A program made the position numbers and the translations under genes. A stretch of 64,000 nucleotides of DNA. It comes from Pedobacter caeni (GTDB lineage: Bacteria > Bacteroidota > Bacteroidia > Sphingobacteriales > Sphingobacteriaceae). The DNA lies in the NCBI RefSeq assembly GCF_900129215.1, contig NZ_FQUQ01000003.1, positions 328,101-392,100 on the forward strand. Reading direction: 5' to 3'. The notes under the pieces were generated by a model. It searched no databases. It worked only from the letters and a program-made list of their open reading frames with translations, and was not told the DNA's origin. This document shows positions 1 through 8,839 of this stretch, piece by piece (positions within the stretch are counted from its first letter, which is position 1; each line of letters begins with the position of its first letter).

Positions 1-65
1 ATTGACATCGTCTGAGTTATTTGGAAAAAAGGCAAATACCTGGTTTTACCTATACAAGCCCTAAC

Positions 66-98
66 CTCGGTCTATACTCGGTGCAGACTCGGTCATAA
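66..98. repeat. Three-copy 11-bp-period direct repeat (core CTCGGT)
   Basis: CTCGGT starts at 66, 77 and 88, an exact 11-bp period, with ACTCGGT in the second and third copies. The array is in non-coding DNA about 190 bp upstream of the DUF4271 gene. It resembles the 11-bp-period GTGGACTCA array at 53321-53362: same spacing and a shared GACTC core. The function is unknown. An array phased near one helical turn would suit a DNA-binding protein, but that is inference. The rest of 1-287 holds no convincing gene. Confidence 0.6.
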
Positions 99-274
99 GC
101 GTATTAAAGGCGGGTAAGCATCGAGTAAGAATTGGGGGGGAATGAGGGATTCTTCAGGCAGGCCTGAATCTGGTATATCGTTGATAAGCGAAATCCTTAA
201 CGTTCCTTTTTTCTGTTTTTAACGCTTGCGGTTTTGGAAGTAAAAACCTTTTCAGAATTAATACAATAATAAAC

Positions 275-282
275 TAAATTTG
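275..282 (+). promoter_or_regulatory. -7 promoter element TAAATTTG, leaderless start
   Basis: TAAATTTG matches the Bacteroidota -7 consensus TAnnTTTG exactly. It ends 5 nt before the ATG at 288, so transcription should begin at or within a few bases of the start codon. No clear -33 TTTG is visible at the expected spacing. Confidence 0.5.
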
Positions 283-287
283 CAGCA

Positions 288-1271
288 ATGAATTTAAACC
301 GCATCATCCTGCTGCTTCTGATTTTTTTTGCTGCGGGCCTTCATGAGGGGTATGCCCAAATCGCAACTGTTCCCACAGATACCTTGCCGGCAAAGCGTAT
401 TTTCCCACAAAAAATTGTGAAGGATGCAGCGTATTATGCCAGAATGAAGTATGTAACGGATTCCATTATTACACATACCTGGATTCTGCCGGATTCCCTG
501 ATCGATAAAAATATCATTATCGACAGTATCCTGAAAGCAAATATTTCTAAGAACACAGGCCTTTATAACCGCTATACTGAAATGGGTTCGACAAAAAAGA
601 TCAGTCCTTTCAGAACCGGAAAACCAAACCCGAAAGGGGAGATCTGGGTTCTTGGGGTACTGGCCATTTTGCTGGCGATCTTTTCTGCGCTCAAAATCTC
701 CTTCTCCAAGCAGTTGCAAAGCATCATTCAATCGTTCTTTAGCAACCGTGTTCTGAACAACCTCAATAAGGAAGATAACCTCTTTACCTCATGGCCATTT
801 CTACTGTTATTTGTGCAGTTTGGCTTTACTCTGGGCATGTTCTTTTACCTGGTTTCCCAGTATTATCACGTCACTTTCTCCAGTAGCGGGTTCCAGTTTT
901 ATGTAAGTATTTCGATACTTATTGTGGTCTTATATGTTCTTAAAATTATCATTTTACGGATGTTAGGCTACCTTTTTGATGTGCAGAAAGCCGTAAATGA
1001 ATATGTTTCTATATTATATTTAAGTTACTTTAATCTTGCTCTGGTATTCATTCCATTGGTAATTGCATTTGCCTTATCTCCTTTAAGGTATGGACCTTAC
1101 TATGTGGCAGCTTCTTTTGTACTTCTGGCAATTATTTTCACTTTCCAGTTTATCCGCGCAGGAATTAACATTTTATCTCATTATAGATTTAGTAAAGTCT
1201 ATTTATTTTTGTACTTTTGTGCCCTCGAAATTTGCCCTATATTAATATTAATCAAGGCAATAGGATTTTAA
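288..1271 (+). CDS. DUF4271 domain-containing membrane protein
   Basis: This is a 327-residue protein with a cleavable signal peptide (about residues 1-23, ending GYAQ). A periplasmic stretch to about residue 115 follows, then five to six hydrophobic helices running to the C-terminus (roughly 120-138, 165-190, 200-225, 243-265, 270-290, 305-325). It looks like the Bacteroidota-specific DUF4271 family, whose function is unknown. It lies 17 bp upstream of hemD, a pairing I recall as common in the phylum, so the two are probably co-transcribed. ATG at 288 is the only sensible start and sits directly behind a -7 promoter box. I cannot assign a biochemical role. Its position before hemD and the T9SS genes does not define one. 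Confidence 0.8.
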   Translation: MNLNRIILLLLIFFAAGLHEGYAQIATVPTDTLPAKRIFPQKIVKDAAYYARMKYVTDSIITHTWILPDSLIDKNIIIDSILKANISKNTGLYNRYTEMGSTKKISPFRTGKPNPKGEIWVLGVLAILLAIFSALKISFSKQLQSIIQSFFSNRVLNNLNKEDNLFTSWPFLLLFVQFGFTLGMFFYLVSQYYHVTFSSSGFQFYVSISILIVVLYVLKIIILRMLGYLFDVQKAVNEYVSILYLSYFNLALVFIPLVIAFALSPLRYGPYYVAASFVLLAIIFTFQFIRAGINILSHYRFSKVYLFLYFCALEICPILILIKAIGF

Positions 1272-1288
1272 AGCGGTAATTAGGTAAA

Positions 1289-2059
1289 ATGCAAGAAAAG
1301 ACAGAAGATAGGTTGCGTAAGGTTAAAAGTATATTAATCACCTTACCAAAACCAGAAACAGAGAAGTCTCCTTATTTTGATTTGGCAAAGAAGTACAACC
1401 TGAAAATTGATTTTAGATCATTCATTCATGTTGAAGGAGTTCCAGCCAGAGACTTCAGAAAGGACAAAATCACATTAGGTGATTTTACTGCAGTAGTGTT
1501 CACCAGCAGAAATGCGGTAGACCATTTCTTCAGAATTTGCGAAGAAATGAGATATGACGTTCCTGCCGACCTGAAATATTTCTGTATTTCAGAATCTACC
1601 GCCCTGTATTTGCAAAAATACATCCAGTACAGAAAACGTAAAATCTTCTTTGGTAAACAGACGGCAGCCGACCTGGCTGAAGTACTGAAAAAACATGCCA
1701 ACGAGAAATTCCTATACCCATGCTCTGATATGGCAACGGAAGATACAATGAATTTCCTTCAGAAAAATGGATACGACTTTACCCCGGCTGTATTGTTCAG
1801 AACAGTAGTTTCTGACCTTTCGGATCTGGCAGAAGTGTTCTATGATGTGATTGGATTCTTTAGCCCTTCCAGCATCCAGTCTTTATTTACAAATTTCCCG
1901 GATTTCAAGCAAAACAATACCCGTATTGCTGCTTTTGGATTGAATACCCATAAAGCAGTACAAGATGCCGGTTTAATTGTAGATATCGCTGCGCCTTCGC
2001 CGGAAGCACCATCTATGATCATGGCAATTGAGAACTATATCAAGAAATCTAATAAATAG
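1289..2059 (+). CDS. hemD: Uroporphyrinogen-III synthase
   Basis: At 256 residues this is the usual length for HemD, the cytosolic enzyme that cyclises hydroxymethylbilane to uroporphyrinogen III in haem and sirohaem synthesis. The sequence shows the two-lobed HemD pattern. The N-terminal lobe contains the FTAVVFTSRNAVDHFF segment (about residues 67-82, the F/VxTSxNAV signature). The second lobe contains DVIGFFSPSSIQSLF (about 187-201) and an AFGxxTxxA-like stretch (about 214-222). HemD is poorly conserved, so these motifs carry the call. It follows the DUF4271 gene by 17 bp. No other haem gene is nearby. Confidence 0.88.
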   Translation: MQEKTEDRLRKVKSILITLPKPETEKSPYFDLAKKYNLKIDFRSFIHVEGVPARDFRKDKITLGDFTAVVFTSRNAVDHFFRICEEMRYDVPADLKYFCISESTALYLQKYIQYRKRKIFFGKQTAADLAEVLKKHANEKFLYPCSDMATEDTMNFLQKNGYDFTPAVLFRTVVSDLSDLAEVFYDVIGFFSPSSIQSLFTNFPDFKQNNTRIAAFGLNTHKAVQDAGLIVDIAAPSPEAPSMIMAIENYIKKSNK

Positions 2060-2067
2060 TATTAGGT

Positions 2068-2075
2068 TATTTTTG
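2068..2075 (+). promoter_or_regulatory. -7 promoter element TATTTTTG upstream of gldK
   Basis: TATTTTTG fits TAnnTTTG exactly and lies in the 220-bp gap between hemD and gldK. If used, it would give a 5' leader of about 200 nt for the gldKLMN mRNA. The rest of the gap (2076-2279) has no ORF I trust and no strong hairpin that I can see. Confidence 0.35.
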
Positions 2076-2279
2076 TAGCTTATGGTTATTGCTTTCTGCT
2101 CACTTTTTTGAAAGTTAGCACTTTTTAATTTTTAGTAGAAAGTACTTTCAGACAATGGGTTGGTAGGTGGTAATGAACGAAGAACTTTGTTCATTATTGT
2201 TTTTAGTCGCATTTTTATGGCTTAATAGTTGTTTATATGAATCTTAATCTATAAAATTGCTATAAAATTGCCTGACCTT

Positions 2280-3638
2280 ATGATGAGAAACATCTACTTT
2301 TTTGGATTTATTGCTACAATACTATTGGCCAGCTGCGGAAAGGGCGGACAGGGAGAATTGGTTGGAGTATACAATAAAAAGTTCAAAAACAACCGGGTTC
2401 CCTTAGGAATGGTATACGTACCTCCCGGAAGGACATTGATAGGAATGTCTGACGAAGACATCAATAATTCTCAAAGCTCTCCAAGCAGAATGACTTCATT
2501 CAGTGCGTTCTTTATGGATCAGACGGAGATCTCAAATGCAGAATACCGACAATTTGTAAATTGGGTAAGAGATTCTGTAGCCATCACTACTTTAGGCCCC
2601 AGCGGTGCTGCTGCCTTTTATAAACCAGTTCCTACAGGAGCCCCGACTTCAGTTTCTGAGCGTTATATCGACTGGAAGAAAGTAGGGAATGGTTCTAACC
2701 TCTGGAGCACTAAATCAGGTGGTCTTGGTCCGAAGCTTACCGATATGTATTACAGTGGAGCTGATGCATTACCAGGCAGAAATGAGATTGACATCAGAAA
2801 ACTGAAATATGCGTACAGCATCAACAGTTTAGATCTCGCTGCAGAAGGCAGGAAAGACCCGACTAAAAAAAGACAGGATTTCATTATCACTTATACTGAC
2901 CTTCCTGACCCTGCTAAACCAAATCAGTTCCCTTCGGTAAACGTTTATCCTGATACCCTGGTTTGGAAAGTTGATTATTCTTACTCACAGAATGATCCGA
3001 TGGTCAAAACATATTTTAATCACCCTTCTTACGACGACTATCCGGTTGTGGGAGTGAACTGGGAACAAGCCACTGCCTTTTGTGTATGGCGCACCCGTTT
3101 CTATGAATCTGTAGCAGTATCCAGAAAACAACCTTTAAATTCAAGACCAGAATACCAGTTGCCAAGTGATGCGCAATTTGAATATGCCGCAAGGGGAGGT
3201 AATGTGAAAACCAAATATCCATGGGGCGGCCCTTATGTGCGCAATACCAAAGGATGTATGCAAGCCAATTTCAAAGTCGGACGTGGAAACTATTCTGATG
3301 ATGGAGGGTTATATACGGTTAACGTAAAATCTTATTTCCCGAATGATTACGGCTTATACAATATGGCCGGTAACGTGGCAGAATGGACAGTTACTGCTTA
3401 TAATCAATCTGCAGCGCCTCTGTTGCTTGATTTTAACCCGAACTTTACCTATGTAGCTAAATCTACAGACAGCAAATACCTGAAACGTAAAGTGGTTAGG
3501 GGAGGTTCATGGAAAGACATCGGATTTTTCCTTCAAAACTCTGTAGGTACTTATGAGTATCAGGATCAGGCCAGATCATATATCGGTTTCAGGTGTATTT
3601 CCGCCTATCCGGGATCTGACATCAAGAATAGAAACTAA
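2280..3638 (+). CDS. gldK: T9SS outer-membrane ring lipoprotein GldK/PorK
   Basis: GldK forms the periplasmic ring under the outer membrane with GldN in the type IX secretion system. A lipoprotein signal is present: after an MMR start, a hydrophobic run ends in the lipobox LLASC (Cys at residue 19). I chose ATG 2280 (or 2283) over an in-frame upstream TTG at 2268 because it gives a normal short n-region. The mature protein is an FGE-sulfatase-like (SUMF1) fold. Landmarks are DQTEISNAEYRQFVNW, YPVVGVNWEQATAFCVWR, LPSDAQFEYAARGG, NMAGNVAEWT, VVRGGSWKD and YIGFRC. It is first in gldKLMN, with gldL starting 37 bp downstream. GldJ is a paralogue, but the following gldL, gldM and gldN fix the identity. 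Confidence 0.95.
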   Translation: MMRNIYFFGFIATILLASCGKGGQGELVGVYNKKFKNNRVPLGMVYVPPGRTLIGMSDEDINNSQSSPSRMTSFSAFFMDQTEISNAEYRQFVNWVRDSVAITTLGPSGAAAFYKPVPTGAPTSVSERYIDWKKVGNGSNLWSTKSGGLGPKLTDMYYSGADALPGRNEIDIRKLKYAYSINSLDLAAEGRKDPTKKRQDFIITYTDLPDPAKPNQFPSVNVYPDTLVWKVDYSYSQNDPMVKTYFNHPSYDDYPVVGVNWEQATAFCVWRTRFYESVAVSRKQPLNSRPEYQLPSDAQFEYAARGGNVKTKYPWGGPYVRNTKGCMQANFKVGRGNYSDDGGLYTVNVKSYFPNDYGLYNMAGNVAEWTVTAYNQSAAPLLLDFNPNFTYVAKSTDSKYLKRKVVRGGSWKDIGFFLQNSVGTYEYQDQARSYIGFRCISAYPGSDIKNRN

Positions 3639-3675
3639 AAAAAACAACATACCACACCTCTTCATCCTTAAGAAA

Positions 3676-4488
3676 ATGGCAGCAAAACGTAAATTCGATA
3701 AGATGCACCTGGCAATATCGCTTGGTGCCAGCGTAGTAATTCTAGGAGCGCTTTTCAAAATCCTTCACTTAGGAGGCGTTTGGGGCAATTACATGATTGG
3801 AGCCGGATTAGGTGTTGAAGCGATTTTATTTGCTTTAACTGGTTTTATCCAACCTGAGCCAGAGCCGGAATGGGAAAGGGTGTATCCGGAATTAAGAGAC
3901 GATTTTGATGGCGAATTGCCTAAATCCTCCTCCAGGCCTGCGGTACAGCCAGCGGCTTCATTCTCTTCTACGGCTGCCCTTGATAAAATGTTATCAGATG
4001 CGAAAGTAGGACCGGAACTGATCGAAAGCCTGGGTACAGGATTGCGCACTTTCGGAGATAAAGTAGCTGCAATTTCTAATGTAGCAGATGCTTCAACAGC
4101 AACAAACGAATTTACAACAAAGTTAAAGACAGCTTCTACCAGCTTTGATTCCTTAAACGGAGCCTTTTCTAAAGCAACAGCTCAATTGGTAGAAATTGGT
4201 GAAAGTACAGGTGCTTCTCAGGCTTACCACTCACAGGTAAATGCCCTGGCAAAAAATCTTTCCGCCTTAAATGCGGTTTACGAATTGGAATTGCAGGATT
4301 CAAGTGCACATCTTAAATCAATGAATAAGTTCTATCAGAACCTTTCCCTGACGATGAATAACTTCAATGAGTCTATGGAAGATTCGAAACAGTTTAAAGA
4401 TGAGGTTGGAAAACTGGCTAAAAACTTATCTTCATTAAATGCAATTTATGGCAATATGTTGTCTGCCATGAACCAACCACGTATATAA
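3676..4488 (+). CDS. gldL: T9SS inner-membrane motor protein GldL/PorL
   Basis: GldL and GldM form the proton-driven inner-membrane motor that powers type IX secretion and, in gliders, motility. ATG 3676 gives 270 residues beginning MAAKRKFDK, as in the family. The open frame extends upstream into gldK, but that extension overlaps the gldK C-terminus in another frame and is not credible. Two adjacent transmembrane helices (about residues 12-33 and 37-56) contain GASVVILGALFKILH and the acidic residue in GLGVEAILFAL, the expected helical-hairpin motor core. A proline/acidic linker and a long helical cytoplasmic tail with two repeat-like blocks (LAKNLSALNAVYE and LAKNLSSLNAIYG) follow. gldM starts 44 bp downstream. 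Confidence 0.95.
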   Translation: MAAKRKFDKMHLAISLGASVVILGALFKILHLGGVWGNYMIGAGLGVEAILFALTGFIQPEPEPEWERVYPELRDDFDGELPKSSSRPAVQPAASFSSTAALDKMLSDAKVGPELIESLGTGLRTFGDKVAAISNVADASTATNEFTTKLKTASTSFDSLNGAFSKATAQLVEIGESTGASQAYHSQVNALAKNLSALNAVYELELQDSSAHLKSMNKFYQNLSLTMNNFNESMEDSKQFKDEVGKLAKNLSSLNAIYGNMLSAMNQPRI

Positions 4489-4532
4489 GCGTACTTAATT
4501 AGTTATCACTTAATCATCAGACCTAATTAATA

Positions 4533-6071
4533 ATGGCCGCAGGAAAACAAACGACAAGGCAGAAGATGATCAATATCATGTATTTGGTATTGTTAGCTAT
4601 GCTTGCTTTAAACGTATCAGATACTATTCTAAATGCTTTTAAGAACATCAACGATAGTTTGGTGACTTCAAAAACAAATGTCAATCTCAGTATTGACCAA
4701 TTGTTTTCTGCATTTCAGAACACTAAACTTAAGGATGAGCCTGCCAGAGCCCAGCCAATCTGGGAAAGTGCAAATAAGGCAAAAGCCTATGCCGATGAGC
4801 TTACCAATTACATTCAAAAGCTGAAAGATCAGTTTTCAACTGCCGGAAAAGGAATAGATCCGGAAACAGGAGATTTAACTGAGCGTTCTAATATGGACAT
4901 TGCTCAGGGAATCATGATCAACCAGAAAGAAGGAGATAAATTACAGGCAAAAATCAATGAAACCCGTGAAAAACTAATTGCACTTCTTAAACCGGAAGAC
5001 CGCAAAGGGATTTCGTTCTCCCTGGAAGCTAAGGATGCTGAAAAATCAGTCAATGGCAAGAAAAACTGGGCAGACATTAATTTCGGTGAGGGAACACCCT
5101 TAACCGCTGCAAACACGATTCTAACAAAACTTCAGTCCGATGTGAAAAATGCAGAGGCAGAAGTGGTGAAAAAATTATTTGGAAACATGGACAAGGCATT
5201 GGTTAACCTGGATCAGTTTGATGCAGTAGCGGTGGCCCCAAGTTCTTATGTAATCCAGGGACAACCCTATACAGCTCAGGTGTTTTTAACCGCCAGCGAT
5301 TCCCGCTCTAATCCCGACATCTCTGTCAACTCCAACCCATTGTCAGTAAAAGACGGCAAAGGGGTGTATACCGGAAGTACAGGAAGTGTAGGGGTCTTTA
5401 AATGGGTAGGAACGATCCGCGTAAAACAAACTGATGGTAAGATCATGGAGTATAAAACTCCTGAACAAACCTATCAGGTTGCTAAACCTTCTGCAACGGT
5501 ATCACCGGATAAAATGAACGTGATTTATGCTGGTATCCCGAATCCTTTCTCCGTATCTGCTGCAGGTTTTCCTCTCGAGAGCGTACATGCAAGTATGGCT
5601 GGTGGAACGATCTCCGGTGGAGGTGGTAAGTATACAGTGAACGTACCGGGTAGCCAGGTAGGAAAAGAGTTGAGCATCAATGTTTCCGCCTCAAGTGGTG
5701 GAAAAACCTTAAACCTGGGCTCACAAAAATTCAGGGTGAAAGCTTTGCCAACGCCGAAAGCATTGGTGAAAGGCAGGCCAGGTGGAAGTGTTGATCTGGA
5801 ATGGCTGGAAAGTGCCGGTCTGATGGATACCCAGCTGGATGATTTCGTTTTTGATGTAAAATACAGAGTGATCAGGTTCTCGGCAACATTTATCAATCCA
5901 AGATCTGATGCGGTAACGATACAGAATAGTGGCGCTGGATTCAGTGGACAGGTAAAAGGTGCTTTGAACTCGATAAAGCCTGGAGCAACGGTGATCTTTA
6001 AAGACATTGTTTGCGAAGGACCTGATGGCCGTCAGAAAGTGTTGGATGGCATTACATTTAGTGCAAAATAG
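4533..6071 (+). CDS. gldM: T9SS motor shaft protein GldM/PorM
   Basis: This 512-residue protein has the usual GldM length and plan. A short cytoplasmic N-terminus is followed by one transmembrane helix (about residues 14-32, MYLVLLAMLALNVSD). A long periplasmic helical domain D1 and beta-rich domains D2-D4 follow. GldM dimers span the periplasm from GldL to the GldK/GldN ring and couple rotation of the motor to the translocon. The C-terminal part contains a GYxPNPF-like segment (YAGIPNPFSVSAAGFP) typical of the family, and Gly-rich turns such as GGTISGGGGKY. gldN follows after 8 bp, so translation is likely linked. Confidence 0.95.
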   Translation: MAAGKQTTRQKMINIMYLVLLAMLALNVSDTILNAFKNINDSLVTSKTNVNLSIDQLFSAFQNTKLKDEPARAQPIWESANKAKAYADELTNYIQKLKDQFSTAGKGIDPETGDLTERSNMDIAQGIMINQKEGDKLQAKINETREKLIALLKPEDRKGISFSLEAKDAEKSVNGKKNWADINFGEGTPLTAANTILTKLQSDVKNAEAEVVKKLFGNMDKALVNLDQFDAVAVAPSSYVIQGQPYTAQVFLTASDSRSNPDISVNSNPLSVKDGKGVYTGSTGSVGVFKWVGTIRVKQTDGKIMEYKTPEQTYQVAKPSATVSPDKMNVIYAGIPNPFSVSAAGFPLESVHASMAGGTISGGGGKYTVNVPGSQVGKELSINVSASSGGKTLNLGSQKFRVKALPTPKALVKGRPGGSVDLEWLESAGLMDTQLDDFVFDVKYRVIRFSATFINPRSDAVTIQNSGAGFSGQVKGALNSIKPGATVIFKDIVCEGPDGRQKVLDGITFSAK

Positions 6072-6079
6072 GAGGGAAC

Positions 6080-6958
6080 ATGAAAAATATTTTAACGATT
6101 GCGTTGTTACTGTTACTGGGTTTTGGAGCTTCCGCACAGGATAGCATTCCTCCGGTCATCAAACCGCTGAAAAAAACAAAGATCAAAACACCGCCTAAAG
6201 ACGGCTTCTCTGCCAGAAAAGATGTGGATAGTGCCGTAATGGTTCCATTTGCAGATGTAAGGGAAGAAGACGTATTCTATTCTAAGCGGATCTGGCGTGA
6301 AATTGACCTTAGAGATACCATCAACTCGGTGTTGAGAGCAGAAAATGCACGACTGATTGATGTATTGATGGAGGCGATCACCAATGAAGAGCTGACAGCC
6401 TATTCCTCAAAGGATACGGTTGCCGGAAAGATTCTGGAAGATAATGATTCTTTTAAGATCGCTTTAACCGCGCAACAGGCGCTTCAGAACATGCGTGGAA
6501 CTACTGAAGGAACTCCGGATGCCACTACAGGAAAAATCGCTGAACCAAGCTTAAAAAAATTCAGACCTGATGAATATCAAAAGTTCAGAATCAAAGAGGA
6601 TTGGATTCTGGATACCAAACGTTCTATTTTTGAACCTAGAATCGTGGGTCTGGCACCGATGAAAATGGTAGAAGGAAACTGGCAGCCGGTATTTTGGATC
6701 TATTATGATGATGCAAGAGAATTGCTGACTAAAAAGAAATTGATGAATCCTGGGAATGATGCCTCGGTGCTGACCTTTGATGATTTTTTTGTCAGACGTT
6801 TGTTTGCCAGTTACATTGTAAAAGAAACCAATCCGGGCAATAAAAATATCACGGATATGCTGGGACTTACAGATCCTAAAGACCCAAGAAAACTATACGA
6901 ATCGGAAAAGATCAAAAAATCTATAGCTGATTTCGAACAAAGCCTTTGGGAATATTAA
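6080..6958 (+). CDS. gldN: T9SS ring protein GldN/PorN
   Basis: GldN binds GldK to form the large periplasmic ring of the type IX secretion system. The 292-residue product has a Sec signal peptide ending GASAQ at residues 16-20. A basic, proline-rich linker and then the GldN domain follow. Characteristic stretches are FADVREEDVFYSKRIWREID, RIKEDWILDTKRS and a region ending FEPRIVGLAPMK. It is last in gldKLMN, and a clear terminator follows at 6981. No porX, porY or sigP regulator lies nearby, so regulation is not visible here. Confidence 0.94.
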   Translation: MKNILTIALLLLLGFGASAQDSIPPVIKPLKKTKIKTPPKDGFSARKDVDSAVMVPFADVREEDVFYSKRIWREIDLRDTINSVLRAENARLIDVLMEAITNEELTAYSSKDTVAGKILEDNDSFKIALTAQQALQNMRGTTEGTPDATTGKIAEPSLKKFRPDEYQKFRIKEDWILDTKRSIFEPRIVGLAPMKMVEGNWQPVFWIYYDDARELLTKKKLMNPGNDASVLTFDDFFVRRLFASYIVKETNPGNKNITDMLGLTDPKDPRKLYESEKIKKSIADFEQSLWEY

Positions 6959-6980
6959 TTCCGAAAGATCATTTCATAAC

Positions 6981-7016
6981 AAATCCGGTCTCCTGTTAAA
7001 GGAACCGGATTTTTTT
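6981..7016 (+). terminator. Intrinsic terminator after gldN
   Basis: AATCCGGT pairs with ACCGGATT, with a CTCC/GGA extension and a short loop, followed by seven Ts. It lies between convergent gldN and uvrC. On the minus strand the T-tract is weaker, so it mainly serves gldKLMN. Confidence 0.85.
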
Positions 7017-7021
7017 ATGGG

Positions 7022-8821
7022 TTATACTTTACTGAAATAATCCAATAGGGCCAGGACCTGTGCTTTGTTGAGGACTTTCTGCAGCTCTGATTCTTCGGCC
7101 TCCCGGATCTTTTTCACGGATTTGAAATGGCGCAGGAGCTTGTCTGCAGTGGTCTTGCCAATGCCTTCTATCTGTTCCAGTTCGGTCTTAAGTGTCCCCT
7201 GATCCCTTTTCTTCCGGTGGAAGGTAATCCCAAAACGGTGGGCTTCATCCCTCAGCTGCTGGATGACTTTGAGCGTTTCAGATTTTTTATCGAGGTACAG
7301 CGGATAAGGATCTCCGGGGAAGAACAGTTCTTCCAGACGCTTTGCGATTCCGATCACTGCGACCTTCTTATCTATTCCCAGCTTTTTTAAACTGATCATA
7401 GCAGAGGATAGCTGTCCTTTACCACCGTCAATGATGATGAGTTGAGGCAATGTGCCCTCTTCTTCCAACATGCGCTTATATCGCCTGTAAACGGCTTCTT
7501 CCATTGTCGCAAAATCGTTGGGACCTTCTACGGTTTTCACATTAAAATGCCGGTAGTCCTTTTTTGAAGGTTTGGCATCTTTGAACACTACGATCGCCGA
7601 AACGGGATACTTGCCCTGGAAGTTGGAGTTATCAAAACATTCAATATGCTGAGGCAGCTGTGTTAAGCTCAGGTCCTTCTGCATTTGCGTTAAAATCCGG
7701 TCGGTTCTTAAATCAGGGTTCAGTTTCTCATACTGGTTCAGCTTCTCTTTCTTGAAAAACAAAACATTTTTCTGAGAGAGTTCCAGCAGGCTTTTCTTTT
7801 CCCCGAGTTTTGGAACGGTAAACTTCAGGTTTTTATCTTCCAGGATGATTTCAAAAGGAACAACGATCTCTTTAGAGGTGCTGTTAAATTTGGTTCTGAA
7901 TTCGGTGATGGCGATAGTCAGCAGTTCCTCATCCGTCTCATCCAGTCGTTTTTTGATCTCAATGGTCTGGGTTTGAATAATACTACCATTCATGATTTTC
8001 AGGTAATTCACAAAAGCATAACGCTCATCAGAAGCAATACTCACCACATCAATATTGGTGATCGCACTGCTCACTACTGTGGATTTACTCTGGTATTTTT
8101 CCAATACCACCAGTTTCCGCTGGTATTGATGTGCGTATTCAAAGTTAAGTTCTGCAGCGGCGTCTTTGATCACCTGCTTCACATCTTTGATGACATTTCC
8201 GATTTTTCCGTTCAGAATGTCCTTGATTTCTTCAATATTTCTGTCGTACTCTTCTGAACTCTGGTAAGCCTGACAAGGTCCTTTGCAGTTCCCGATCTGA
8301 TATTCCAGACAAACTTTAAATTTGCCGGCACTGATGTTCTTTTCCGTAAGGGGCAGGTTACAGGTACGCAGGGTATAGGTTTCTTTAATGACATCCAGGA
8401 TGGTGTGCATCATGCCTACAGAGGCATAGGGCCCAAAATAAGTAGAACCATCCTTTACCCTGTTCCTGGTCCAGAATACCCTTGGAAAAGGTTCCTTCTT
8501 GATAATGATCCATGGATAGGTCTTATCATCCTTCAGCATGATGTTGTAGCGGGGCTGATGCTTCTTGATCAGGCTGTTTTCCAGCAACCAGGCATCAATC
8601 TCTGTATCTACAATGGTAAAGGTGATTTTCCGGATCTTGGATACCAGTACTTTGGTCTTCCCGTTCAGCTGTTTATCCTGGTTGAAATAAGAACCTACCC
8701 GGTTTCTCAGGTCTTTGGCTTTACCGATATATATCAGGGTATCTTCCACATCCCAATACTGGTAAACACCAGGTTTATGCGGAATATCGGCCAATACCTT
8801 TTTATAATCAAAAGCACTCAT
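7022..8821 (-). CDS. uvrC: Excinuclease ABC subunit C
   Basis: UvrC makes both incisions in nucleotide excision repair after UvrAB has found the lesion. At 599 residues it is the normal length. The N-terminal GIY-YIG nuclease has GVYQYWDVEDTLIYIGKAKDLRNRV (about residues 18-42, split here only by the family's usual spacing). The conserved CLEYQIGNCKGPC segment follows (about 171-183), then a UVR/coiled region. The C-terminal RNase H-like nuclease contains ECFDNSNFQGKYPV and IIDGGKGQL, followed by helix-hairpin-helix motifs (IEGIGKTTADKLLRHF). It is the distal gene of the minus-strand run behind the penicillin-binding protein, 18 bp away. Confidence 0.97.
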   Translation of the reverse strand: MSAFDYKKVLADIPHKPGVYQYWDVEDTLIYIGKAKDLRNRVGSYFNQDKQLNGKTKVLVSKIRKITFTIVDTEIDAWLLENSLIKKHQPRYNIMLKDDKTYPWIIIKKEPFPRVFWTRNRVKDGSTYFGPYASVGMMHTILDVIKETYTLRTCNLPLTEKNISAGKFKVCLEYQIGNCKGPCQAYQSSEEYDRNIEEIKDILNGKIGNVIKDVKQVIKDAAAELNFEYAHQYQRKLVVLEKYQSKSTVVSSAITNIDVVSIASDERYAFVNYLKIMNGSIIQTQTIEIKKRLDETDEELLTIAITEFRTKFNSTSKEIVVPFEIILEDKNLKFTVPKLGEKKSLLELSQKNVLFFKKEKLNQYEKLNPDLRTDRILTQMQKDLSLTQLPQHIECFDNSNFQGKYPVSAIVVFKDAKPSKKDYRHFNVKTVEGPNDFATMEEAVYRRYKRMLEEEGTLPQLIIIDGGKGQLSSAMISLKKLGIDKKVAVIGIAKRLEELFFPGDPYPLYLDKKSETLKVIQQLRDEAHRFGITFHRKKRDQGTLKTELEQIEGIGKTTADKLLRHFKSVKKIREAEESELQKVLNKAQVLALLDYFSKV

Positions 8822-8839
8822 GGGAATTTCTTAAAATAA

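Noticed and set aside
3553..3675. Upstream extension of gldL into gldK
   Set aside because: The extra residues lie in another frame of gldK and would precede the normal MAAKRKFDK start seen in the family.
5525..6007. Long open frame opposite gldM
   Set aside because: It lies inside a well-identified gene, has no domain, and mirrors its codon pattern.
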